Assembly (NCBI RefSeq): GCF_013087515.1
Contig: NZ_JABFCN010000002.1
Span: forward strand, 1-64,000
Direction: 5' to 3'
Source of the DNA: Rhizobium sophorae
GTDB lineage: Bacteria > Pseudomonadota > Alphaproteobacteria > Rhizobiales > Rhizobiaceae
DNA: 64,000 nucleotides
This document shows, piece after piece, positions 9,716 to 18,846 of this stretch. A program made the position numbers and the translations under genes. The notes beneath the pieces were generated by a model. That model was not told where the DNA came from. It saw only the letters and a list, made by a program, of their open reading frames with translations, and made no database searches. Positions within the stretch are counted from its first letter, which is position 1; each line of letters opens with the position of its first letter.

Positions 9716-10736
9716 ATGATCATGAAACTCTTTTCCAGCTCCAGCCGCTCCCGAGAGCGTTTTCTCGAAGCGATCCTGCAGAGTGCGATTGAGTATGCGA
9801 TCATCTCGACAGATCTGGATGGCCTGGTGACCACTTGGAATGAGGGCGCGCGACGGATCCTCGGATGGGACGAGGCTGAGATTATCGGCAAGCCCGCCGC
9901 CGTAATTTTCACGCAGGAAGACCTGCAGGCGGGGATTCTCCAACGGGAGATGACCACGGCTTTAGCGGAGGGCCATGGCAATGACGAGCGCTGGCACGTT
10001 CGCAAGGACGGATCGTTGTTCTGGGCGTCCGGCCAGATGATGGCGTTGACGTCGGACGACGGCGAAGTCGAGGGCTTTGTAAAGATTCTGAGGGATCGCA
10101 CCGAGCAGCGAGAGAATGAGGAGCGACAGCGCGTCCTCATGCATGAACTCTCGCACCGCATGAAGAATACGCTGGCCGTCGTCTATCACCAGCCAATCCT
10201 TCCGAAACGCTAGTTCTCTGGAAGATGCAGAGCAGTCGATCTCGGCACGTATCAATGCTTACTCGAAAGCGCACGACATTTTACTTCAGCAGAACTGGCT
10301 GGGCACGAGCATGGCGACGATCGTCGAAGCTACCGCGATTAATCTCGGATTTGGGACGTCAGGGCGCTTCAAAGCGAGCGGTCCTGCAGTTGAATTGGGT
10401 CCACAGGCGGCCCTTTGCTTCTCCCTCGTGCTACACGAGCTCGTCACCAACGCCAGCAAGTATGGTGCGCTGTCGGTAGATACAGGAACGGTCGAAATCG
10501 AATGGTCCGTGCGAGACGAGGTGGGCGCTCCGAGCCTGAACTTCACTTGGCAGGAGGTTGGAGGTCCGGCGGTGAAAGCTCCTAGCAAGAAGGGGTTCGG
10601 CACACGGCTCGTCAGCTCCAGCCTGTCTGCTTTCGGAGAGGTTTCTGTTGATTACGCCCCGGCCGGGCTCATCCTGAGGCTGGAAGCGCCGCTTCAAAAA
10701 CTGCAAAATAAGAACTATTCCGACGCCGAGGAATAA
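9716..10736 (+). pseudogene. PAS-HWE histidine kinase interrupted by a frameshift
   Basis: The first frame (to 10213) encodes a PAS domain (AIEYAIISTDLDGLVTTWNE) and the histidine box LMHELSHRMKNTLAVV, then leaves homology. The expected continuation TSQSFRNASSLEDAEQSI resumes in the +1 frame from about 10190 and runs through the N-box LHELVTNASKYGALS, the WQEVGG motif and KKGFGTRLV to 10736. The break is near 10184-10190, equivalent to two lost bases or one gained. All other family motifs are intact, so the damage is recent or an artefact. It is divergent from the LOV kinase. If real, no active kinase is made, since the ATP-binding domain is not translated with the phosphoacceptor. Confidence 0.8.
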
Positions 10737-11224
10737 TTTGATTGCAAAGCTAGGAAGGCCGGCGCTCGAGAAATCAAAGACATCGATGATGTCACCGCGA
10801 GGCGGTTGAATCTTCTTGGTCCAGGCAACAGCGAGCCCATGGCCGATGTTTGTTCAGGCTTTCAGCCTGATTTTTTGCTTCGTCGCAGAATAGGGACTAA
10901 CGCGAAAACCGCAACGTCAGGCGTCGGTGCATAGTTGTCGTGGCGATCATGGCCGCGATCTTGACGTCGAATTCAAGATCTACTGTCAGTTACGAATTGC
11001 AAATCGCCTACACCGTTTTGCTTCAGCTCATCGAAATCGAAGGCCGCCAGAACCAGGATGTCACATAGATTCCAGGCCCACAGGTTGTCCTCGAGGCCCT
11101 TGTAGCGAGCGGAATTCCTGGGCGTTCGACCCTGCTCCGTCGATCCAGACGGGTGTCATATCCCGGTTGCTCGCCCGCCAGGTTTTACGTCGATTGCCCT
11201 CCGTCCGAAGCGCTGTGTTCGCGT
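10737..11224. other. Intergenic stretch without a recognisable gene
   Basis: About 490 bases between the frameshifted kinase and the CsbD promoter. Short open frames exist on both strands, but none shows a known motif or a convincing ribosome-binding site. I see no tRNA or strong hairpin. Confidence 0.5.
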
Positions 11225-11250
11225 GGAACGAATAGCAGCATCAAGACGTT
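11225..11250 (+). promoter_or_regulatory. EcfG-type stress promoter for the CsbD gene
   Basis: GGAAC (11225-11229) and CGTT (11247-11250) are separated by 17 bases. The TTG start of the CsbD gene is 26 bases downstream of the -10 element. Confidence 0.65.
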
Positions 11251-11275
11251 CGGTAGCGCGAATTAGAGGAGAATA

Positions 11276-11467
11276 TTGGGAAGTACTGCAGACAAGATTA
11301 AGGGTAGGACGAACGAAGTTGCCGGCAAGGCACGGCAGGCAGCGGGAAAAGCGCTCGACAATCATGTGGAGCAGGCCAAGGGCGCCGGCCAGGAAGTCAC
11401 AGGTAAGGCCCTGGCTGCCAAGGCCGACGCCAAAGATACCGTGAAGAAGGTTGTCGATAAGGCCTAG
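11276..11467 (+). CDS. CsbD-family stress protein
   Basis: 63 residues rich in Ala, Lys and Gly. The opening GSTADKIKGRTNEVAGKARQ is the CsbD hallmark; a second related unit (GAGQEVTGKALAAK) follows. The family is small, soluble and induced by general stress, with unknown molecular function. The start is TTG 11276, supported by GAGGAG five bases upstream; no ATG fits. An EcfG-type promoter lies directly upstream, and a strong terminator directly downstream makes the gene a single unit. Confidence 0.88.
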   Translation: MGSTADKIKGRTNEVAGKARQAAGKALDNHVEQAKGAGQEVTGKALAAKADAKDTVKKVVDKA

Positions 11468-11493
11468 CGCGCCTTTCAGCATAGTTTCCCCTT

Positions 11494-11520
11494 AAGCCCG
11501 CGCTGGTCGCGGGCTTTTTT
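11494..11520 (+). terminator. Rho-independent terminator after CsbD gene
   Basis: A perfect nine-base-pair stem (AAGCCCGCG with CGCGGGCTT) encloses a five-base loop CTGGT and runs into a T tract. Confidence 0.9.
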
Positions 11521-11536
11521 ACGAAAGAGATTTCCC

Positions 11537-11875
11537 ATGAAGCTCGTAGCAATCGCCGCAGCAGCCGTCCTTACCGGTCTTCTGACAGAAAACGCCTCCG
11601 CGCAGGCGGTCGAGGACCCCGCTGTCAATGCCTGTAAGAATACCGGCCTGCTCGCCCTCCGTGAGCGTTCTCCGGATATCACCGATCTCGTCATGGACAT
11701 GGAAAGCCTTGCCATCAGCAAAGCCGACACCAAGGTCGAGGACGTGGCGATAAAGACCGTGCTCCTCGGAGAAGCCTATATCGCCCGAAAGGAAAAGACC
11801 GGAAAGCCGGACAGGTTCGTATGCTTACTCGGCGACAAAGGAAAAGTCCTGCTGACGTTTTTTACCGCACAGTAG
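11537..11875 (+). CDS. Small secreted protein of unknown function
   Basis: 112 residues with a signal peptide (MKLVAIAAAAVLTGLLTENA, cleavage near SAQA). The mature part has two cysteines (NACKNTG and RFVCLLGDKG), possibly a disulfide pair in the periplasm, and ends in KVLLTFFTAQ. I recall similar uncharacterised proteins in rhizobia but no domain name. It starts 17 bases after the CsbD terminator, so it depends on read-through or a promoter I cannot see. Codon use matches the surroundings. Confidence 0.7.
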   Translation: MKLVAIAAAAVLTGLLTENASAQAVEDPAVNACKNTGLLALRERSPDITDLVMDMESLAISKADTKVEDVAIKTVLLGEAYIARKEKTGKPDRFVCLLGDKGKVLLTFFTAQ

Positions 11876-12030
11876 CTTCGGCAACGATATCCCCTTAGGA
11901 CATATTTGGCGCGTTAGGACCCGGAGTTGAAATACCGGGCGGGGCGCACCAGAAGGCGCATTTTAAGTGAGGGCTTCACGGCAATGAGATGCAAACTTAG
12001 ATCGACTTCAAACGCGGGCCTTCAACGGAA

Positions 12031-13197
12031 ATGGTTGCGCTGCAAGCACCAAACACACCACGCCGAATAGTCGTGATCAGCGACTTCCAGGACGGCGATT
12101 GGCGTGACGCCCAATTCGAGACGGTAGCCTGGTTTCGGCAGCAGTGGTTGTCGGGCAATCGCGGACCTGTTCCGGCGATGACCGTCGACCCGAAACAGAA
12201 TGTCGAGGTCGTGGGTGGCTACATCGAGCGGCTCCCTCTTGCAGCCCTCAAAGGAGGCCTTGCCGACCGCGCGGAGATTTGGACTCACCGCCGCGGTGCA
12301 TCGCCACAGATCCATCGGCCCGATGGCAGCCCATTCTTGCTGCGCCGGTCGTTTCAGATGAATGGGCCTGACGCGCCATTCGCATCTAATGATATGCTGG
12401 GCCATATCGAGGCTTTCGGACCACCGTCGATCTTGTGCGTATGGGGCCTTGGCGTCAGCGAAGACATATTGCTGGCGTGCCCCGACAGTTTCAAAATTTA
12501 CAATTCGATCGACGCACCGGCGTTGCGCGTGCCATCTGAGGTGAGCCGCCATTTCGACCTTATTCTCACCGGCGCCGCGTGGCAGTCGGAAGCAGTGCGC
12601 GTTCTACATCCCGATATGCGCACCGCTGTCATGCCGATTGGACCGGAGTTTGCTTCGGAGGTAACGTTCAGGCCCCTGGGTCTGGAAAAGATCTATGACG
12701 TGATCTACGTCGCTGCTGCTCAGCCTTACAAGCGGCATGACATTCTGTTCGACGCGCTGAGCCAACTGCCCCGTTCGCTGCGTGCACTGTGCGTCTGCGG
12801 CTATGGCGAGATGATGGAAGCGCTACGCCGGCAAGCTGGAGCACTCGGCATCGACGTCGATTTCATCGATCCGCCCGGGGTACCATTTGCGGAGGTGAAC
12901 AGGCTTATGAACCAGGCCCGGATCGGCGTCGTTTGCGGCGTCGATGACGGCGCACCGGCCATTTTGACGGAGTATATGCTGGCTGGAATACCCGTGCTTG
13001 CAAACAGTGAGCTGAGCTGCGGACTGCAATACATCACGCCGAAGACGGGCCGCGCTGTCTCCGCCGGGGAATTTCACGCGGGTATTCGCGACATGCTTGG
13101 ACGGCTGCAAAGCTTTGATCCCCGTCAAGTCGTCTTGGATAACTGGACATGGCCGCATAGCCTTCGGAAGCTCAAGAACCTTATGGGAATAACTTAG
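12031..13197 (+). CDS. Glycosyltransferase, GT4-like (first gene of the fusion cluster)
   Basis: 388 residues. The C-terminal half has a GT-B donor-site pattern: YDVIYVAAAQPYKRHDIL begins the second Rossmann domain, ALCVCGYGE follows, and PAILTEYMLAGIPVLANSE is the nucleotide-sugar binding segment with the conserved glutamate. The N-terminal half (RRIVVISDFQDGDWRDAQFE) would bind the acceptor. No membrane segment or signal peptide is visible, so it acts in the cytosol or at the membrane face. It is the only member of the cluster not fused to another enzyme. The start at 12031 lacks a strong ribosome site. Donor and acceptor are unknown; the neighbouring mutase hints at galactofuranose. Confidence 0.8.
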   Translation: MVALQAPNTPRRIVVISDFQDGDWRDAQFETVAWFRQQWLSGNRGPVPAMTVDPKQNVEVVGGYIERLPLAALKGGLADRAEIWTHRRGASPQIHRPDGSPFLLRRSFQMNGPDAPFASNDMLGHIEAFGPPSILCVWGLGVSEDILLACPDSFKIYNSIDAPALRVPSEVSRHFDLILTGAAWQSEAVRVLHPDMRTAVMPIGPEFASEVTFRPLGLEKIYDVIYVAAAQPYKRHDILFDALSQLPRSLRALCVCGYGEMMEALRRQAGALGIDVDFIDPPGVPFAEVNRLMNQARIGVVCGVDDGAPAILTEYMLAGIPVLANSELSCGLQYITPKTGRAVSAGEFHAGIRDMLGRLQSFDPRQVVLDNWTWPHSLRKLKNLMGIT

Positions 13198-13262
13198 CCA
13201 GATTAAATGGAACATTCGCCGCAATCGCAGGTTCGGGGGCCGTTGTGATTGCGAGGTGGTTG

Positions 13263-15614
13263 ATGAATCTGCTGAATTCTGTGCCGTTGTCCGGCAGCGG
13301 TTTGCTGGAAGACGCTCCGCTCATTTGTTTCTCGCATCTTCGATGGGACTTTGTGCTCCAGAGGCCCCAGCATCTGATGCAGCGATTCTCGCGAGAGCGC
13401 CCAGTGTTCTTCTTCGAAGAATTCATCCCGACCGACCATCCTCTTGCCTATCTGGAGATCCATCCGTTCGAGGGTACAAGCGTCAAGGCGGTCCGTCCGC
13501 GCATTCCAAATGGGTGGAGCGAGGCCGACCGTGAAGCCGCTCTTGGCAAGCTGCTTGACGAACTCATCACGCTTTACGGTGGAAAGCGCCCGATACTTTG
13601 GTTCTACACCCCGTTGATGTTTGCCTTCGCCCGGCATGTCGATGCGCTGGCGGTGGTCTACGACTGCATGGACGAGCTGGCAAACTTCAAGTTTGCGCCC
13701 GCCAATCTCAAGGCATCCGAACAGACGTTGATTGCTGCCGCCGACGTCGTCTTCACCGGTGGCATAAGCCTGTTTGAAGCGAAACGGGAGCAACACGACA
13801 ACATCCACCCATTTCCATCCGGTGTCGACAGTCATCACTTCCGCGCAGCGCGGAACGTTTTGCCGGAACCCTGGGACCAGGTCGATATTCCTCATCCTCG
13901 CCTTGGCTATTACGGCGTGATCGACGAGCGGCTCGATCTGGATCTGATCGAAAGCGCCGCTGCGGCGCGGCCCGGCTATTCCTTCATCTTCCTTGGGCCG
14001 GTTGTGAAGATTTCGCCGGATGATTTGCCGCGCGCAGCCAATATCCATTATCTCGGTCAGAAAACCTATGGCGATCTGCCGGCCTACCTTTCGGGTTGGG
14101 AGGCGACGCTTATGCCATTTGCGCTGAACGATGCCACACGATTCATTAGTCCGACTAAAACTCCTGAATACCTCGCCGCAGGCCGGCCGATCGCCGGAAC
14201 CAAAATAGTCGATGTGGTCCGCGGGTATGGCGATGTGCCAGGCGTCTTCCTGGCCAATGACCCACAAACCTTTGCGGAGGCCTGCGATGCTGCCCTTCAT
14301 ATTTCCCGCAATGATGAGACGTGGCTGCAAGCCGTCGACGATATTTTGGCCCGATCATCCTGGGAGAGCACCTTTCGTAAGATGTCGGCACTTGTCGAAG
14401 AGGCTGCAGCGCAGAAAGTCCTGTCCCGTGGCCTGCCCCAAAGATTTTCCGCTCACACCCAACGGCCAGCGCCGGGAAGCTACGACTATCTGATCGTCGG
14501 TGCGGGATTTGCCGGATCGGTGCTGGCTGAACGACTTGCTTCAGATGGTGGGAGGAAGGTGCTTGTTTGCGACAAGCGGCCTCATATAGGCGGAAACGCC
14601 TATGATCACTACGATGACGCGGGGATCCTCGTCCATAAATATGGCCCGCACATTTTTCACACCAACAGCGAGGATGTGGTTGCATACCTTTCGCGCTTCA
14701 CGGCATGGCGTCCTTACGAGCATCGCGTGCTTGCACAGGTCGGCGCTCTGCGACTTCCCATCCCCATCAACCGCACGACCCTGAACGCGCTCTATGGCCT
14801 CGACCTTCAGGACGAATTAGCGGCCGCACGCTTCCTGGCCGACCGGGCGGAACCCTGCGATCCTGTGACTACATCGCGAGACGTCGTCATATCTCAAATC
14901 GGTTCCGGGCTTTATCGCACCTTCTTCGAAGGCTACACGCGCAAGCAATGGGGCCTTGATGCCTCGAAGCTCGACAAATCAGTCACCGCGCGGGTGCCTA
15001 CCCGCACAGATACCGACGACCGCTATTTCCTGGACCGCTTCCAGGCCATGCCGCTTGCCGGATACACGCGCATGTTCGAACGCATGCTCGACCATGAAAA
15101 CATAACGGTCATGGTCGGCACGGATTTCGCCGATCTGAAGCAGGAAGGGCTGGCGAGCCACACGATCTTTACCGGGCCCATAGACGAGTATTTCGGCCAT
15201 TGTTTAGGCCGGCTGCCTTATCGCAGTCTGGAATTTCACCATGAAACGCACGATGCACGACGGCTACTGCCGGTCGGGGTTATCAATTTCCCATCCGAGG
15301 ATGTGCGTTACACTCGCGTGACCGAATACAAGCATTTGACCGGCCAGGTTCATCCAAAGACGAGCATCAGCTATGAGTATGCCCGTGCCGAGGGCGATCC
15401 CTATTATCCGATCCCCCGTCCTGAGAACCAGGCACTTTATAGACAATACGAGTTCCTCGCCCGCGCACAGAGCGACGTAACCTTCGTCGGGCGGCTAGGA
15501 ACTTACAAATATTACAATATGGACCAAGTCGTCGGTCAAGCACTGGCGACCTACCGGCGCCTGAAGCTCCGGCATGAGGCCGGCAAAGCGTTTGCCGGCG
15601 CCCGGCATGAGTAG
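13263..15614 (+). CDS. Fusion: glycosyltransferase plus UDP-galactopyranose mutase
   Basis: 783 residues from ATG 13263 (GAGG six bases upstream; a GTG at 13245 is also open). Residues 1-400 form a GT-B glycosyltransferase: PLICFSHLRWDFVLQRPQHL at the start, PHPRLGYYGVIDERLDLDL at the domain junction, and PTKTPEYLAAGRPIAGTKI at the donor site. From about residue 408 a complete UDP-galactopyranose mutase follows, with the flavin-binding motif YLIVGAGFAGSVLAE, HIGGNAYD, the GPHIFHT motif, YTRKQWGLD and the late FVGRLGTYKYYNMDQ motif. The mutase converts UDP-Galp to UDP-Galf, so the fused transferase may use UDP-Galf directly. The 3' end overlaps the next gene by eight bases. Confidence 0.9.
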   Translation: MNLLNSVPLSGSGLLEDAPLICFSHLRWDFVLQRPQHLMQRFSRERPVFFFEEFIPTDHPLAYLEIHPFEGTSVKAVRPRIPNGWSEADREAALGKLLDELITLYGGKRPILWFYTPLMFAFARHVDALAVVYDCMDELANFKFAPANLKASEQTLIAAADVVFTGGISLFEAKREQHDNIHPFPSGVDSHHFRAARNVLPEPWDQVDIPHPRLGYYGVIDERLDLDLIESAAAARPGYSFIFLGPVVKISPDDLPRAANIHYLGQKTYGDLPAYLSGWEATLMPFALNDATRFISPTKTPEYLAAGRPIAGTKIVDVVRGYGDVPGVFLANDPQTFAEACDAALHISRNDETWLQAVDDILARSSWESTFRKMSALVEEAAAQKVLSRGLPQRFSAHTQRPAPGSYDYLIVGAGFAGSVLAERLASDGGRKVLVCDKRPHIGGNAYDHYDDAGILVHKYGPHIFHTNSEDVVAYLSRFTAWRPYEHRVLAQVGALRLPIPINRTTLNALYGLDLQDELAAARFLADRAEPCDPVTTSRDVVISQIGSGLYRTFFEGYTRKQWGLDASKLDKSVTARVPTRTDTDDRYFLDRFQAMPLAGYTRMFERMLDHENITVMVGTDFADLKQEGLASHTIFTGPIDEYFGHCLGRLPYRSLEFHHETHDARRLLPVGVINFPSEDVRYTRVTEYKHLTGQVHPKTSISYEYARAEGDPYYPIPRPENQALYRQYEFLARAQSDVTFVGRLGTYKYYNMDQVVGQALATYRRLKLRHEAGKAFAGARHE

Positions 15615-18600
15615 AAGGCCTCATATCCTGCTGGCGACCGACAGTGCTGAACCGTCCGGCATGGGCGAGCATATGCTTGCTCTCGGGCGGGCGTTGAGCG
15701 AACGGTGGGAAGTCACAATAGCCCTGTTGAGCGAGGACAGGAGCGGTTTGTTGCCGCGTGCTGCGCGCCACGGAATCGGCATCAAGCTAAGCCAAGACGC
15801 GGCAGCGTTTCAGGAGTGGTTGGCGCGATCCAGTATTGATCTTCTGCACGTTCATGCCGGAATCGGATGGGAGGGACACGGCCTAGCCGCCGCTGCAGAC
15901 GCCCTGGCAATGCCGATCATCCGCACGGACCATCTCCCCTATCTGCTCACCGACGCTGATCAGATCGAGCTTTACCGGCGCGAGACCGGGAGGCTGTCGC
16001 ATCACATCGTGGTTTCCGAGGCCTCGCGCCAGAGCTTCTGCGAGGCAAACGTCGCACCGTCGCGTTTGACAGTCGTGCGCAACGGCATCTTTCCGCTATC
16101 GCCGGCGCGAGCAGCGGCTGAACTAAGGCAAGCGCTCGACCTGGTGGGTAAAACTGTGCTGCTGATGGTCGCCCGCTTCACCGAGCAGAAGGATCACGCG
16201 TCGCTTGTCCGCGCCTTGCCGAACATCCTTATAAATCACCCTCAAGCGGTTTTGCTTTTTGTCGGATCGGGTCCAGAAGAAGATCGTGTCAGCACCCTGG
16301 CAGGAGATTTGAAAGCCTCCGGTCATGTTCGCTTCCTGGGGCACCGCGCAGATATTGCGGAGATCATGGCCACCGCCGATCTCTTCGTGCTTCCTTCGCA
16401 CTTCGAAGGTCTTCCACTCGCCGTTCTCGAGGCAATGTCGCTTGCCGTCCCGGTGGTTGCGACGAGGATTGGCGGAACGGTCGAGGCGCTAGGCGGTGAG
16501 CATCCCTATTTTGCGGAGCCCGGTAACCCGACGTCGATCGCCGCTGTCGTCAATCAGGCATTGAGCGATCCCCATCTTAAGGCCACCGGCAGAGCCGGCC
16601 ACGCGCGTTTCGAGCGCAACTTTTCAGCCTATCGAATGGCTGATGAGACTGGCGCCGTCTACGAGCGGTTCCTCACCCAACATGCAGATCAAAAACAAAG
16701 GGATACCGAGATGCGAAAAACGCGGCTGGGCTTCATCGGCGTGGGCGGCATCGCCCATCGGCACCTGGATATCCTAGCCGGCTTCGACGATGTCGACCTC
16801 GTCGCCTTTGCCGATCCGGACCTTCCCCGTGCGGATGCAGCGGCAATGCGTTTTGGCGCCCGCTCTTTCGGCCATCACCGCGAAATGCTCGACGCGCAAC
16901 GGCTCGACGCGGTCTACATCTGCATTCCGCCTTTTGCCCATGGCGAGCCGGAACGGGACCTCATTGACCGCAACACTCCATTCTTTGTCGAAAAGCCTGT
17001 GACGCTCGAACTGGCGCTGGCGGAAGAGATCGCAGCGGGCGTGTCGAAGGCCAGCCTGGTCACTGGCGTTGGCTATCACTGGCGTTATCTCGATATCGTC
17101 GATGAGGCCCGAAGCCTGCTGGCGGATAATCCAGCGCAACTGCTGTCGGGATACTGGCTGGATTCCACACCGCCTCCGCAGTGGTGGTGGAAGAAGGATC
17201 AATCCGGCGGCCAGATGGTTGAGCAGGCGACGCATCTCCTTGATCTCGCGCGCTTCCTCGTGGGGGAAGTCACCGACGTATATGGCCGGGCGGGATACAC
17301 GGAAAGGGTGGAGTTTCCCGGCCTCGATGTGCCGACGGTCACGACCGCTAGCCTGACCTTTGAAACGGGCGTAGTTGCCAATATCGCCGCGAGCTGCCTT
17401 CTCGGCTGGAGCCACCGCGTCGGCCTGCACATTTTCGCCGACCGACTGGCGATAGAATTGACCGATCGCGACATCATGGTGGATGTTGGAAGAGGACGCC
17501 CAGTGCGTTGTGCCGATGGCGATCCGGTATGGCGCGAAGACCGCGATTTCATCGACGCCGTCCGTGGTGGTGAAAACCGCATCCGCTGCCCGTATGGTGA
17601 TGCTCTCATCACCCACCGGCTGGCGGTGGCCGTCGTATCTTCGGCACGCAGCGGGAAGCCGATACACCTTGACTCCCCGGTTCTAAAGCGGCGCGAGCTA
17701 TCGCCCTTGCTGGCACAACCACGTGCCGAGATCTCTCAAGAACTGCAGCCTGGGCACCGCAAAATTCGCTCGCTCGGCATCGAGGCGCCGGGCCGAGCCT
17801 ATTTCTTCGAATACGAGGAAGGCCCGCCTGCCGATGGGCATGTGCGGCTCGACACGCTCTATACCGGTCTTTCCGCCGGGACGGAGCTGACGTTCCTAAA
17901 GAACACCAACCCCTATTTCCGCGCGCGCTTTGATGGCGAACGCGGCGTCTTCATCGAAAACGAGCCGGATCTTAGCTATCCCGTGCCTTTCCTCGGTTAC
18001 ATGGAGGTCGCACGCGTTTCGCAATCCCGCGTGCCCGGCTTTGCCGATGGCGAGGTGCTCGCAGCAAGCTACGGGCACAAAAGTGGGCACACTGCCGCCC
18101 CCTTTCACGATCTTCTTGTCAGTATGCCGCCGGAACTCGATCCGCTGCTCGGCGTCTTTGTCGCGCAGATGGGACCGATCGCTGCCAACGGCATCCTCCA
18201 TGCCGACGCGGAAGCACTTGGCGCAACCGTGCCCGCACTCGGCGCCGGCGTCTGCGGGCGGACGGTAATCGTCCTCGGTGCAGGGACCGTTGGCTTAATG
18301 ACGGCGCTTTTTGCCCGTTCGCTCGGCGCGTCGGACATTCTGATCGCAGATCCCTCCGAATTTCGCCGCGGCAAGGCGGAGGCGATGGGATTGATGGCGA
18401 TGGACGAGGATCAAGCCTGGCAGCATGCCAAGGCGCGCTGGCACGACGGCGTCATGGGACGCGGCGCGGATGTGGCGTTCCAGACGCGAGCTCATGCAGC
18501 TAGCCTTCACACGGCGCTCAAGGCCTTGCGCCCACAGGGCACCGTGATCGATCTTGCCTTTTACCAGGACGGCGCCAACTCTTTGCGGCTGGGAGAAGAA

Positions 18601-18846
18601 TTCCATCACAACGGCCTGAACATCCGTTGCGCGCAAATCAACCGCGTTCCCCGCGGGCTTGCGCCACGGTGGGACCGTCGACGGCTGGCACGCGTGACGC
18701 TCGACCTCTTAAAAACGGAGGGTGCGACGATCCGAGAGCACATGATCACTCACATCGTGCCTATGGACGAAGCGCCTGCCTTCCTCGCCGATCTGATCGA
18801 GAACCGGCCGGAATTCCTCCAGGTTATATTCAAGGCCGGCGAATGA
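15607..18846 (+). CDS. Triple fusion: glycosyltransferase, Gfo/Idh/MocA oxidoreductase, MDR dehydrogenase
   Basis: About 1079 residues from ATG 15607, which overlaps the previous stop. Residues 1-365 are a GT4 transferase (LMVARFTEQKDHASLVRAL; LPSHFEGLPLAVLEAMSLAV). Residues 369-700 form a Gfo/Idh/MocA domain (LGFIGVGGIAHRHLDIL; the EKP motif in FFVEKPVTLEL). Residues 717-1079 form a medium-chain dehydrogenase with VIVLGAGTVGLMTALFARSL; the usual catalytic zinc CGSD motif is absent. The Idh plus MDR pair resembles known bi-domain oxidoreductases, but the added transferase is unusual. The likely role is oxidation or epimerisation of a sugar followed by transfer. The ATGCGAAAA at 16711 could be an internal start for the oxidoreductase part. 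It overlaps the next gene by four bases. Confidence 0.88.
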   Translation: MSRRPHILLATDSAEPSGMGEHMLALGRALSERWEVTIALLSEDRSGLLPRAARHGIGIKLSQDAAAFQEWLARSSIDLLHVHAGIGWEGHGLAAAADALAMPIIRTDHLPYLLTDADQIELYRRETGRLSHHIVVSEASRQSFCEANVAPSRLTVVRNGIFPLSPARAAAELRQALDLVGKTVLLMVARFTEQKDHASLVRALPNILINHPQAVLLFVGSGPEEDRVSTLAGDLKASGHVRFLGHRADIAEIMATADLFVLPSHFEGLPLAVLEAMSLAVPVVATRIGGTVEALGGEHPYFAEPGNPTSIAAVVNQALSDPHLKATGRAGHARFERNFSAYRMADETGAVYERFLTQHADQKQRDTEMRKTRLGFIGVGGIAHRHLDILAGFDDVDLVAFADPDLPRADAAAMRFGARSFGHHREMLDAQRLDAVYICIPPFAHGEPERDLIDRNTPFFVEKPVTLELALAEEIAAGVSKASLVTGVGYHWRYLDIVDEARSLLADNPAQLLSGYWLDSTPPPQWWWKKDQSGGQMVEQATHLLDLARFLVGEVTDVYGRAGYTERVEFPGLDVPTVTTASLTFETGVVANIAASCLLGWSHRVGLHIFADRLAIELTDRDIMVDVGRGRPVRCADGDPVWREDRDFIDAVRGGENRIRCPYGDALITHRLAVAVVSSARSGKPIHLDSPVLKRRELSPLLAQPRAEISQELQPGHRKIRSLGIEAPGRAYFFEYEEGPPADGHVRLDTLYTGLSAGTELTFLKNTNPYFRARFDGERGVFIENEPDLSYPVPFLGYMEVARVSQSRVPGFADGEVLAASYGHKSGHTAAPFHDLLVSMPPELDPLLGVFVAQMGPIAANGILHADAEALGATVPALGAGVCGRTVIVLGAGTVGLMTALFARSLGASDILIADPSEFRRGKAEAMGLMAMDEDQAWQHAKARWHDGVMGRGADVAFQTRAHAASLHTALKALRPQGTVIDLAFYQDGANSLRLGEEFHHNGLNIRCAQINRVPRGLAPRWDRRRLARVTLDLLKTEGATIREHMITHIVPMDEAPAFLADLIENRPEFLQVIFKAGE

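Noticed and set aside
10927..11235. Open frame of 102 codons before the CsbD gene
   Set aside because: No homology, no ribosome site, and it overlaps the CsbD stress promoter.
13203..14330. A 375-codon open frame antisense to the GT-mutase fusion
   Set aside because: Antisense shadow of a high-GC gene; no recognisable domain.
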